62,482 nucleotides of DNA from Maritimibacter sp. 55A14 (lineage in GTDB: Bacteria; Pseudomonadota; Alphaproteobacteria; Rhodobacterales; Rhodobacteraceae): NCBI RefSeq assembly GCF_003122205.1, contig NZ_QEYE01000020.1, positions 1-62,482 on the forward strand, given 5' to 3'. The position numbers were made by a program, and so were the translations under genes. The number at the start of each line of letters is the position of its first letter. The first letter of the stretch is position 1. The notes below the pieces were generated by a model. That model ran no database searches. It was not told where the DNA came from and saw only the letters and a list, made by a program, of their open reading frames with translations. Below, piece by piece: positions 21,728-28,945 of this stretch.

Positions 21728-22497
21728 GCCTGCTGAAAGTGCGCGGTCTGACCAAGAAATTCGGCGGCCTGGTGGCGGTGGGGGATGTGTCCTTCGACCT
21801 GGCTCGCGGCGAGTTCCTGGCGTTGATCGGCCCGAACGGCGCGGGCAAGACCACCTGTTTCAACATGATAGGCGGTTACCTGCGGCCAGACCGTGGCAGC
21901 GTGCGGCTGGAAGGGCGCGATATCGTCGGCCTGCCGCCGCGCAGGATCTGGCGCATGGGCGTGGGCCGCACCTTCCAGATCACCGAGACCTTCCGCTCCA
22001 TGACGGTGCGCGAGAACGTGCAGATGGCGCTGATCTCGCATCACCGGCGCAGCTTCGACATGGTCTCGGCGGCCGCAAAGCTCTATGTGGCCGAGGCCGA
22101 CGCACTGCTGGCCGATACCGGCATGGAGGCGCATGCCGGGCGACCCTGTTCGGAACTGGCCTATGGCGATCTGAAACGGCTGGAGCTGGCCATCGCGATG
22201 GCCCACAAACCGCGGCTTCTGCTGATGGACGAGCCAACCGCGGGCATGGCCCCGTCCGAGCGCGTGGCGCTGATGGCGCTGACCGCCGGGATCGTGGCGC
22301 GCGAGGGGCTGAGCGTGATCTTCACCGAACACGACATGGACGTGGTTTTCGCCCATGCCCACCGCATCCTGGTGCTGAATCGCGGCCGCCTGATCGCCGA
22401 AGGCACGGGCGATGAGATCCGCGCCGACGCGACCGTGCGTGAGGTCTATCTGGGCGGCGGCGCGATTCGCGCCCGCGATGAGGCGGATCATGCTTGA
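21724..22497 (+). CDS. HAAT ABC transporter ATP-binding protein, LivG type
   Basis: This 257-residue ATPase has Walker [10 protein letters not shown] (about 36-44), the Q-loop in [20 protein letters not shown], a LivG-type degenerate signature [11 protein letters not shown] in place of LSGGQ, Walker [12 protein letters not shown] and the switch His in [10 protein letters not shown]. The degenerate signature is normal for this subfamily. The start at 21724 overlaps the permease stop (ATGA) and the stop overlaps livF, so the three are co-translated. It energises uptake by the fused permease. Confidence 0.92.
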   Translation: MSLLKVRGLTKKFGGLVAVGDVSFDLARGEFLALIGPNGAGKTTCFNMIGGYLRPDRGSVRLEGRDIVGLPPRRIWRMGVGRTFQITETFRSMTVRENVQMALISHHRRSFDMVSAAAKLYVAEADALLADTGMEAHAGRPCSELAYGDLKRLELAIAMAHKPRLLLMDEPTAGMAPSERVALMALTAGIVAREGLSVIFTEHDMDVVFAHAHRILVLNRGRLIAEGTGDEIRADATVREVYLGGGAIRARDEADHA

Positions 22498-23191
22498 GGT
22501 GACGGATCTCCATGCGCGCTATGGGGGCGCGCATATCCTGGGCGGCGTTAAATTGACCGTTGCGGGGGGCGAGGTGGTCGCACTTCTGGGCCGCAACGGC
22601 GCAGGCAAGACCACCACGATCAAGAGCATCATGGGGCTGGTGCGCCAGATATCCGGCAGTGTGCGCTACGAAGGGCGTGAATTGCTGGGCAGGCCGCCGC
22701 ACGTGATTTGCCGCGCGGGCATCGGCTATGTGCCGGAGGAACGCCGCATCTTCGCCGACCTGACGGTGGCGGAGAACCTGGAGGTCGGCCGCCGCCCGAC
22801 GCGCGAGGGCGCCCCGCATTGGAGTGTGGCGCATCTCTATGAGCTCTTTCCCAACCTCGCGGAACGGCGGCGCAACCAGGGCAAGCAACTCAGCGGTGGC
22901 GAGCAGCAGATGCTGACCATCGCGCGCACGCTGATGGGAAACCCCAGACTGGTGCTGCTCGACGAACCGTCGGAGGGCATCGCCCCGGTGATCGTGGAGC
23001 AGATGGCCCGCGTCATCGCCGAGTTGAAGCGCGAGGGCCTGTCGGTTCTGCTATCGGAGCAGAACCTGCATTTCGCGCGGCTCGTCTCGGATCGCGCCTA
23101 TATCATCGAGACCGGCCAGGTCCGCTACGAGGGCGATTTCGCCGATCTCGACGCGCGTCCGGAGGTCAGTGAGCAATTTTTGGCCGTTTGA
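22490..23191 (+). CDS. HAAT ABC transporter ATP-binding protein, LivF type
   Basis: This 233-residue ATPase has Walker A GRNGAGKTT (about 36-44), GIGYVPEERRIFADLTVAEN with the Q-loop-equivalent, a classical LSGGEQQ signature, Walker B LVLLDEPSEGIAP and LSEQNLHFA in the switch position (Gln replaces His, typical for LivF). It overlaps livG by 8 bp. It is the last gene of the run before marR, 126 bp downstream. Confidence 0.92.
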   Translation: MLEVTDLHARYGGAHILGGVKLTVAGGEVVALLGRNGAGKTTTIKSIMGLVRQISGSVRYEGRELLGRPPHVICRAGIGYVPEERRIFADLTVAENLEVGRRPTREGAPHWSVAHLYELFPNLAERRRNQGKQLSGGEQQMLTIARTLMGNPRLVLLDEPSEGIAPVIVEQMARVIAELKREGLSVLLSEQNLHFARLVSDRAYIIETGQVRYEGDFADLDARPEVSEQFLAV

Positions 23192-23317
23192 CCCCGCCAA
23201 CCGCCCGGATTTCCGCCGGGCGATTGCGGCGCCCTCCTTGGCATGCCTATTGTAACATGTCGTGAGCGGTGGTGATTGCCGTGCCCGGCGCGAGGCGAAA
23301 CCGACACAGGATGGCCG

Positions 23318-23779
23318 ATGTTCAGCGACAGACCCGCCAAGAGCGAAGACCCGATTCCCGAAGCCACGCCCGAATATATACTCGACGAACAGGTGGGCTA
23401 CCTGCTGCGGCTTGCCAGCCAGCGGCATGCGGCGATCTTCGCAGAGCGTGCGTTGCTCGAACTCAGTGCGATGCAATTCTCGACGCTTATACGCCTGAGC
23501 GACGAGGGCGAGTGCTCGCAGAACCATCTGGGGCGGCTGGTCGCGATGGACGTGGCCACGATCAAGGGGGTTGTGGACCGGCTCAAACGCAAGGGTCTGG
23601 TGACGCTTCGCCCCGATCCCGGCGACAAGCGGCGCACGCTGATCTCGCTCTCGCAGACGGCGAAGGATGCGCTGCCCGAGTTGAGCCGCATGGGCCGCGA
23701 GATCACGCGCGAGACGCTGGCGCCGCTCTCGGTCGCAGAACGCAAGACCTTCCTGGAGTTGCTGAAGAAACTGGTCTGA
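23318..23779 (+). CDS. MarR-family transcriptional regulator
   Basis: This 153-residue winged-helix protein has the MarR layout: an N-terminal dimerisation helix (ILDEQVGYLLRLASQRH), the recognition region ECSQNHLGRLVAMDVATIKGVVDRLKRKGLV (about 66-96), the wing LRPDPGDKRRTLISLSQ and C-terminal dimer helices. MarR proteins often repress aromatic-catabolism operons and are released by the substrate. It is the obvious candidate to bind the CTGGTT-6-AACCAG site upstream of the hydroxylase genes; that is inference. The 126-bp gap ahead of it may hold its own promoter. The start at MFSDRP is chosen because the residues upstream look untranslated. Confidence 0.88.
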   Translation: MFSDRPAKSEDPIPEATPEYILDEQVGYLLRLASQRHAAIFAERALLELSAMQFSTLIRLSDEGECSQNHLGRLVAMDVATIKGVVDRLKRKGLVTLRPDPGDKRRTLISLSQTAKDALPELSRMGREITRETLAPLSVAERKTFLELLKKLV

Positions 23780-23792
23780 TCCGCGCGCCGGG

Positions 23793-24983
23793 TCAGCTAG
23801 CGACCGCGCCTGTCACCAGTTCCGGCAGCCGCGCGGCGGGCGGCGTGTTGCGCGAGCGCAGGCTGCGCACCTCGCCGTCGATCAGTGTCATTCCGATGCC
23901 GGGCAGGTTGCCCAACGCGACCGATTCCAGCAGCGAGACGCCCGGTGCGTGCTGGGCCTGGTCCATCAGCACGAAATCCGCGGCGCGGCCGGGCTCAAGC
24001 AGGCCGCAATCCAGATCGCGCTGGCGCGCGGTGTTGCCGGTCGCGAAGCAGAAGGCGATCTCGGCGGGCACATCCCCGAGGCTGGCCAGCATCGCCACCA
24101 TCCGCAGGATGCCCAGCGGTTGCACACCCGATCCGGCTGGCCCGTCGGTGCCCAGCATCACCCGGTCGAGCTGCCCCAGTTCGCGCGCGGTATTGAGTGT
24201 CAGAAGCGCCGCGCGTCCGTTGCCGTTATGCACGATCTCCAGCCCCTTGAGGCAGTTCTCGCAGAGGCAGACGATCTGGTCGTCAGGCAGTGCCGAATGG
24301 CCGCCATTGATATGGCCGATCACGTCGGTCCCGGTCTCCAGCACCATGTCGGCGTCCACCAGCCCCGAGCCGGGGATCGACGGTCCGCCTGTATGGATCG
24401 TGCTCTGGATCCCGTATTTGCGCGCCCAGTCCACCATCTGGCGGCCGGTCTTGCCGTCCTTGACCGAGCCCAGCCCGACCTCGCCCAGCAGCTTCACGCC
24501 GGCCTGGGCCAGATCCCTGAAATCCTCCTCCACCATCCCGTGTTCGAGAACCGGCGCCCCGGCCAGGACCTTGACGCCCGAGGGGCGGAAATTCTCGTAC
24601 CAGCGTTGGGCCGCGATCGCCATCGCCTTGAGGCCGACGACATCTTTCGGGCGGCCAGGCATATGCACCTCGCCGGCCGAGATCATCGTCGTCACCCCGC
24701 CATGCAGCGTGCTGTCGATCCAGTTGAGCTGGTTCTGCCGCGGGGTGTAGTCGCCCACGACCGGGTGCACATGGCTGTCGATCAGGCCGGGCGCCAGCGC
24801 CACGCCATGCGCGTCGACCAGCGTGGTCGCGTCGTCGGTGTCCATGTCGCGCGCGCGCCCGATCGCGGCGATCCGGCCGTCCAGCGCGACGATGCAGTCG
24901 GCCTCCAATATGGGGGCGTGCATGTCGCCACTCAGGCAGAGCCCGATATTGCGGATCACGGTCTTGCGGATCTCTGTGTGCAT
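23793..24983 (-). CDS. ena: Enamidase homologue (amidohydrolase superfamily)
   Basis: This 396-residue metal hydrolase closely resembles E. barkeri enamidase, which hydrolyses tetrahydro-6-oxonicotinate to 2-formylglutarate and ammonia. Shared blocks, recalled from the structure of that enzyme, are HGGVTTMISAG, PGRPKD, SIPGSG, GHINGG, GTDGPAGSG..PLGILR and the C-terminal SRNTPPA. Expected binuclear metal ligands are His71 and His73 (DSHVHP), Glu168 (LLGEVGLG), His197 (IHTGG), His224 and Asp280. It is convergent with marR, 13 bp apart, so it is a separate transcript from the operon although functionally the next step. GGGAGG 7 bases upstream supports the start. A dihydropyrimidinase-like role is less likely given the block matches. 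Confidence 0.87.
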   Translation of the reverse strand: MHTEIRKTVIRNIGLCLSGDMHAPILEADCIVALDGRIAAIGRARDMDTDDATTLVDAHGVALAPGLIDSHVHPVVGDYTPRQNQLNWIDSTLHGGVTTMISAGEVHMPGRPKDVVGLKAMAIAAQRWYENFRPSGVKVLAGAPVLEHGMVEEDFRDLAQAGVKLLGEVGLGSVKDGKTGRQMVDWARKYGIQSTIHTGGPSIPGSGLVDADMVLETGTDVIGHINGGHSALPDDQIVCLCENCLKGLEIVHNGNGRAALLTLNTARELGQLDRVMLGTDGPAGSGVQPLGILRMVAMLASLGDVPAEIAFCFATGNTARQRDLDCGLLEPGRAADFVLMDQAQHAPGVSLLESVALGNLPGIGMTLIDGEVRSLRSRNTPPAARLPELVTGAVAS

Positions 24984-25059
24984 GGCGGTTCCTCCCGGCC
25001 TCTGAGGCCTGCCGTCAGCTTACGGGCATCGGGCGCGGGATCAAGCGCGGGCAGAACGC

Positions 25060-25731
25060 TCAACCCAGCGGCACCAGATCGGCATAGACGAAACCGTCCC
25101 GCGATTCGGTCTCGCCGCGGCGCGCCGGGATCGGAGCGGCGAAACAGGGCGCATCCAGGACGGCGGTGTGGAACTCACCGTTCTCGCCGCAGGGATCCAC
25201 GCCCTCGGGCAGGGCATCGAGAAACGCATGATCGTATGCCGCCCCGGCCAGATCGGCCGGCAGGCGGGCGGGATCGAGCGTGACCAGGTGCGCCCTTATG
25301 CCGTCATCGACCATCTGCCGCGACAGGGCGCCCGTGTCCCGCCCCCAGAGCGGAAAGAGCGCCTGCATCCCGCACTCGGCCATGCGCGCCTCGCGCCAGG
25401 CGCGCACATCCTCCAGGAAGAGATCGCCGAAGATCACATGGGTGATGCCCTGCGCCTTGAGCCTTTCCACCGCGCCGGCCATACGCGCCTCGTACGCCTC
25501 GTTGCTGCAGGGCCAGGGTAGCGGCACGTTCAGAAGCGGCAGGCCGACCGCGCGGGCCTGCGCCCGGAGAATCCTGTCGCGGGTGCCGTGCATGGCCACG
25601 TGGTCGAATTGCGAATTGGTGGTCGTCAGCAGGGTGACAACTTCAGCGAGCCCCTGGCGCCGCACTTCCATCAGTGCCAGCGTGCAATCCTTGCCCGACG
25701 ACCAGGAGAGCGCCGCGCGCGGCGCGCTCAC
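25060..25731 (-). CDS. Dph6-like ATP-pyrophosphatase (adenine nucleotide alpha-hydrolase)
   Basis: This 223-residue protein has the PP-loop SWSSGKDCTLAL (about 9-20) of ATP-dependent amide-forming enzymes, then HGTRDRILRAQARAVGLPLLNVPLP and IFGDLFLEDVRAWREARM, as in Dph6/MJ0570-type proteins. Eukaryotic Dph6 amidates diphthine, but bacteria lack diphthamide, so the bacterial substrate is unknown. It starts with GTG at 25731, overlapping the hisH stop by 4 bp, and is therefore coupled to the histidine genes. An involvement in amidation or nitrogen transfer is only a guess. Confidence 0.8.
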   Translation of the reverse strand: MSAPRAALSWSSGKDCTLALMEVRRQGLAEVVTLLTTTNSQFDHVAMHGTRDRILRAQARAVGLPLLNVPLPWPCSNEAYEARMAGAVERLKAQGITHVIFGDLFLEDVRAWREARMAECGMQALFPLWGRDTGALSRQMVDDGIRAHLVTLDPARLPADLAGAAYDHAFLDALPEGVDPCGENGEFHTAVLDAPCFAAPIPARRGETESRDGFVYADLVPLG

Positions 25732-26366
25732 GGCATCCAGCCAAGGAAGTTGGCGATCAGCCGCAGCCCGGTCTTCTGGCTCTTCTCCGGGTGGAACTGG
25801 GTCCCGAAGAGATTGTCGCGCCCGATCGCCGCGGTGATCGGGCCGCCGTGATCGACATGGGCGATCAGGTGCGCGGGATCGGCCGGGCGCATGTGGTAGG
25901 AATGCACGAAATAGGCGTGATCGCCGGTGGAAATCCCCTCCAGCAGCGCGTGGGGTCGGTCGATCACCAGGTCGTTCCAGCCCATATGCGGCACTTTCAG
26001 TGCCGGGTCGGAGGGCGTGATCTCCACCACCTCGCCGCCGATCCAGTCGAAGCCCTGCGTCACCGTGTATTCGCGCCCCAGCGTGGCCATCATCTGCATG
26101 CCCACGCAAATGCCCAGGAAGGGCCGGCCGCGCCGGATCACCGCATCCTCCATCGCCTCGAAGAGCCCGCCGCGCGCTGCCAGCCCCGCCCGGCAATCGG
26201 CGAAGGCGCCGACGCCCGGCAGTACGATGCGGTCGGCTCGGGCCACCGTTTCGGGGTCCGAGGTCACGCTGACCGGACCGGCGCCCGTTTCCGCGGCCAT
26301 GCGCTGGAAGCTCTTGAGCGCCGAGTGCAGGTTGCCGGAATCGTAATCCAGGATGACGGTCGCCAC
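25728..26366 (-). CDS. hisH: Imidazole glycerol phosphate synthase, glutaminase subunit
   Basis: HisH hydrolyses glutamine and channels ammonia to HisF. The 212 residues show the class I amidotransferase triad: nucleophile Cys87 in GICVGMQ, and His and Glu in the C-terminal QFHPEKSQ motif; the oxyanion strand PGVG is at about 50-53. It is 3 bp downstream of hisB and overlaps the Dph6-like gene. The other his genes (hisA, hisF, hisE) lie 14-17 kb to the left on the same strand, split off by the catabolic block. Confidence 0.95.
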   Translation of the reverse strand: MATVILDYDSGNLHSALKSFQRMAAETGAGPVSVTSDPETVARADRIVLPGVGAFADCRAGLAARGGLFEAMEDAVIRRGRPFLGICVGMQMMATLGREYTVTQGFDWIGGEVVEITPSDPALKVPHMGWNDLVIDRPHALLEGISTGDHAYFVHSYHMRPADPAHLIAHVDHGGPITAAIGRDNLFGTQFHPEKSQKTGLRLIANFLGWMP

Positions 26367-26369
26367 GGC

Positions 26370-26957
26370 CTAGAGCGTCCCCTTGGTCGAGGGCACCGCG
26401 TCGGACCGGCGCGGATCCGGCTCCAGCGCGTCGCGCAGCGCACGCGCCACTGCCTTGAAGGCGGCCTCGGCGATGTGGTGGCTGTTGATCCCGGCCAGTG
26501 CGGTCACGTGCAGGGTGATCCCCGCATGGGTGGAGAGCGCCTGGAAGAACTCGCGCACCAGTTCGGTGTCGAAGCTGCCGATCTTGGGCGTGGGCATGTC
26601 CAGCGACCAGACCAGATAGGGCCGCCCGGACAGGTCCAGCGCCGCGCGCACCAGCGCGTCGTCCATCGGCAGGAGGCAGGCGCCATATCGGCGGATGCCG
26701 CGCTTGTCGCCCATCGCCTGCGCCAGCGCCTGGCCCAGCGCGATGCCGCAATCCTCCACCGTGTGGTGGTCGTCGATATGCAGATCGCCCGTGCAGGACA
26801 GTTTCATGTCGATCAGCGCATGACGGGCGAGTTGATCGAGCATGTGGTCGAAGAAGCCGACTCCGGTGGCGTTGGCATAGCTGCCGGACCCGTCGAGGTC
26901 GATCTCGACGCGGATCTCGGTCTCCGCCGTCTTGCGGGTGATGGTGGCGCTGCGCAT
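26370..26957 (-). CDS. hisB: Imidazoleglycerol-phosphate dehydratase
   Basis: This 195-residue enzyme dehydrates imidazole glycerol phosphate to imidazole acetol phosphate. It is the monofunctional form, without the phosphatase domain of E. coli HisB. The Mn-binding motifs [12 protein letters not shown] (about 35-46), DDHHTVED (about 62-69), and [11 protein letters not shown] near the C-terminus are all present. The start [14 protein letters not shown] is chosen over a longer in-frame extension with no family resemblance. hisH follows after 3 bp. Confidence 0.95.
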   Translation of the reverse strand: MRSATITRKTAETEIRVEIDLDGSGSYANATGVGFFDHMLDQLARHALIDMKLSCTGDLHIDDHHTVEDCGIALGQALAQAMGDKRGIRRYGACLLPMDDALVRAALDLSGRPYLVWSLDMPTPKIGSFDTELVREFFQALSTHAGITLHVTALAGINSHHIAEAAFKAVARALRDALEPDPRRSDAVPSTKGTL

Positions 26958-27084
26958 GGCTGCTCCGCTCGCTGCTGTCGCGGGCTGTATAAGCCGTGCC
27001 GGCGGGCGGGCCAAGGCCCAAGCGGGGGGCACTGTGCCTTGCCGCGCCGGCGTTGCCGAAATGGCCCGCCCGCGCCGCGCCCCG

Positions 27085-27213
27085 CTACTGGTGCGCTGCG
27101 TCCGAGATCGCGTCGCCAGCCGATTGCAGGTCCCGGCCCGCGCCTTCGATCGTGTTGCAGGCGGCAAGGGCGAGGCAGAGCAGGAGGAGGACGGGTCGGG
27201 CAGGGTGGCGCAT
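27085..27213 (-). CDS. Entericidin-like small lipoprotein
   Basis: A 42-residue open frame encodes a lipoprotein: [19 protein letters not shown] (lipobox LAAC), then [20 protein letters not shown] and a short tail. This is the pattern of the entericidin A/B family (CNTxxGxGxDxxxxGxAI). Entericidins are tiny envelope lipoproteins, in E. coli linked to stationary-phase lysis; a role here is unknown. GGAG lies 8 bases upstream of the ATG. It sits alone between hisB and the Tsx-like gene on the same strand. Confidence 0.85.
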   Translation of the reverse strand: MRHPARPVLLLLCLALAACNTIEGAGRDLQSAGDAISDAAHQ

Positions 27214-27328
27214 GGGTCATCTCCGGTCTTGACGGAACGGAAGATACCCGGTTTCCGCCCGGCGTCCAGAGGCTGTGCAAGGGGTCACAGACGGGCCGGT
27301 GATCCGGCCCGCCTGCCTCCGTGAGTGG

Positions 27329-28102
27329 TCAGTGAAGTTTCCACGCCAGGAAAACCTGGAGTACGTTGTCATCGACGCCGGAGACGCCGAACTTGTTCTC
27401 GAAGTAAGCGTATTCCAGCCCGAGGTTCAGGCGGTTCTCCTTGCCGCCCATCGCATGGCCGATATCCCAGCGAAGTTGCGGCTGAAACACGATCTGGTCG
27501 TCCACGCCGGACCCCTGGTCGCCGATAAAGTCGATGAATCCCTGGGTGGAGAATTTCTGCCCGCCGATCTCGAAGGGCGCGTTCCAGACGACGGTCGCCT
27601 GATAGGTGGTGTCGAGATTGCGGTCGAACGGGTCTTCCAGGTTGTCATAGGCATACAGCCCGAAGGTCAGCACGTTGAAGCCCGGCACGTTGAAATCGAC
27701 CCGCGCGCCATAGAGCCCGACCAGGAAATCCGTTCCCTGGTTGATGCCCACGTCTAGCCCGACGTCACGGATCAGCCCGCTGTCGCTGAAATCCAGCCCG
27801 ACGGTCTTGGCGCTCAGATGGCCGTAGATCTCGCCATATTGGTCGGTGTCGCGCCCCGAGGCGGGGCCGTCGAAATCCTGGTTGAGATCGACGAAAAAGA
27901 ACACGTCGCCGTATTCGAAAGCGGTGAAATGTTCCAGCGTGATCGTGGTGCGCGCGGTCTCGCCGGCGCCGTTCTTGCCGAAGTGGAAGCCGTCGCCATA
28001 GAGCGCCTGAATCTCGGTGGTGGAAAATGCGCTGGCCGCGCCCGCGCCGGTGCCGGCCATCAGCCCGGCAAGCGCGATCGTCTTCAGTCCCTTGGACAAC
28101 AT
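27329..28102 (-). CDS. Tsx/OmpK-like outer membrane channel protein
   Basis: This 257-residue protein has a signal peptide (MLSKGLKTIALAGLMAGTGAGAASA) and a 12-strand-type beta barrel of the nucleoside-specific channel (Tsx/OmpK) family: TTEIQALYGDGFHFG at the N-terminus, alternating aromatic strands such as TTITLEHFTAFEYGDVFFFVDLN in part, YGEIYGHLSAK, and a C-terminal strand ending VLQVFLAWKLH. The terminal residue is His rather than the usual Phe. The substrate may be nucleosides or other small polar solutes. A 297-bp divergent promoter region separates it from the small FNR-type gene. Confidence 0.85.
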   Translation of the reverse strand: MLSKGLKTIALAGLMAGTGAGAASAFSTTEIQALYGDGFHFGKNGAGETARTTITLEHFTAFEYGDVFFFVDLNQDFDGPASGRDTDQYGEIYGHLSAKTVGLDFSDSGLIRDVGLDVGINQGTDFLVGLYGARVDFNVPGFNVLTFGLYAYDNLEDPFDRNLDTTYQATVVWNAPFEIGGQKFSTQGFIDFIGDQGSGVDDQIVFQPQLRWDIGHAMGGKENRLNLGLEYAYFENKFGVSGVDDNVLQVFLAWKLH

Positions 28103-28328
28103 CTCTGTCTCCCCATTGCATTGCGCGGCGCCTTGGCACGGCGCGCGCTTTTCGTTGGCGTGAGTTTTGCGTTCACGTGAGTGCGGGCAGCCTAGGACGA
28201 CCCGGCCGGGTTCAGTAGATCGGCAATTCCGGAAACACCTGCGGTAAAATCCGCAGAATGCCGGGTCTGGTGCGGCAGTCGCCAAGCCTGTGAATGTGAA
28301 GGGTTTTGGATTTTCGCCGTCGCAGGAT

Positions 28329-28370
28329 TTGAGCCATGTCAAGGTGCGTGGCCGCGGCCCGCGGTAAACT
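28329..28370 (+). promoter_or_regulatory. FNR-type class II promoter
   Basis: The inverted repeat TTGAGCCATGTCAA (28329-28342, half sites TTGA/TCAA spaced as in FNR boxes) lies upstream of a -10 TAAACT (28365-28370). If transcription starts 7 bp after the -10 (28377), the box is centred at -41.5, the classical activating position. The downstream gene is the 60-residue membrane protein. The rest of the 297-bp intergenic region must hold the promoter of the Tsx-like gene; I could not place it. Confidence 0.65.
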
Positions 28371-28399
28371 TCGCGTGTAATCAGTTGATGGAGGTCGAG

Positions 28400-28582
28400 A
28401 TGATACGGCTGGCCCTACCCGTTTTCGCAATGGCGGCAACCGCCCTGATGGGCATCGCGGTCATCGCGGTCCTGACGGCCGGATATGACACGCTGCGCCC
28501 GATCCTGCTCGCCGCGGCGGTCGGTTTGGCGGTGTCGCTGCCGGTGACCTGGGCCGTGGTGCGCAAGCTCACGGGACGTTAA
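28400..28582 (+). CDS. Small two-helix inner membrane protein (Rhodobacteraceae type)
   Basis: This 60-residue protein is nearly all membrane: helix 1 MIRLALPVFAMAATALMGIAVIAV, a short loop AGYDTLRP, helix 2 ILLAAAVGLAVSLPVTWAVV and a basic tail RKLTGR. I recall close relatives in Rhodobacteraceae that are wrongly named 'CTP synthetase' in databases; no function is known. GGAGG 5-9 bases upstream fixes the ATG at 28400. The promoter carries an FNR-type box at -41.5, so expression is probably induced when oxygen is low. Confidence 0.78.
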   Translation: MIRLALPVFAMAATALMGIAVIAVLTAGYDTLRPILLAAAVGLAVSLPVTWAVVRKLTGR

Positions 28583-28594
28583 CGACCGGACCGG

Positions 28595-28873
28595 TCAGCC
28601 CGCGGCGCCGCGCGCGGCGTCGGGATGGGTTTCCATATAGTGATGCAGCACGGTGTAGAGCGCGCGGGCATGATCCACGTCGTCGCGGTGCAGTGCCTCG
28701 CGGATATCCTCGCAGATCATCTGCTGGATATGCTGAAAACCCTTCGGCTCCTGGCTTGTGTACTCGGCCATGACCGCGGCGCTGACGCCGCAGCATCCCT
28801 CATGCTCGCCGATCGCCTCGATCTCGTCCCGCGTGAGGCAGGTCATGCCGATGATGTCGTCGAGGGTGATCAT
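28595..28873 (-). CDS. Hypothetical small cytoplasmic protein under FNR-type control
   Basis: I do not recognise this 92-residue protein. It is acidic and helical, with a conserved-looking Cys-Cys-Gly in GEHEGCCGVSAAVMAEYTS and a Cys in GMTCLTRDE and MICEDI; three of the Cys plus several His (EHEG, HRDDVDHARALYTVLHHYMETH) could bind a metal or heme. The ATG at 28873 directly follows GGGAGG, a rather close spacing, but no other in-frame start is available. Its promoter has an FNR box about 41 bp ahead of the predicted start of transcription, so it is probably an oxygen-responsive gene. Confidence 0.72.
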   Translation of the reverse strand: MITLDDIIGMTCLTRDEIEAIGEHEGCCGVSAAVMAEYTSQEPKGFQHIQQMICEDIREALHRDDVDHARALYTVLHHYMETHPDAARGAAG

Positions 28874-28904
28874 CCTCCCGTCCCCGTCTGGGTCATGATT
28901 CCTT

Positions 28905-28945
28905 AGTATAACGGTTCTTCGAAAACCCGCCTTGATGCAGGTCAA
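28905..28945 (-). promoter_or_regulatory. FNR-type class II promoter (reverse strand)
   Basis: On the reverse strand TTGACCTGCATCAA (28945-28932) is a near-perfect FNR box, followed by a -10 TATACT (28910-28905). With a start at about 28898 the box is centred at -40.5 to -41.5. It overlaps the last codons of the HAMP/heme-c gene and drives the 92-residue gene downstream. Confidence 0.72.

Noticed and set aside
23269-24750. Plus-strand frame of 493 codons covering marR and the enamidase
   Set aside because: Marginal composition and antisense to the enamidase gene, whose metal ligands are all intact.
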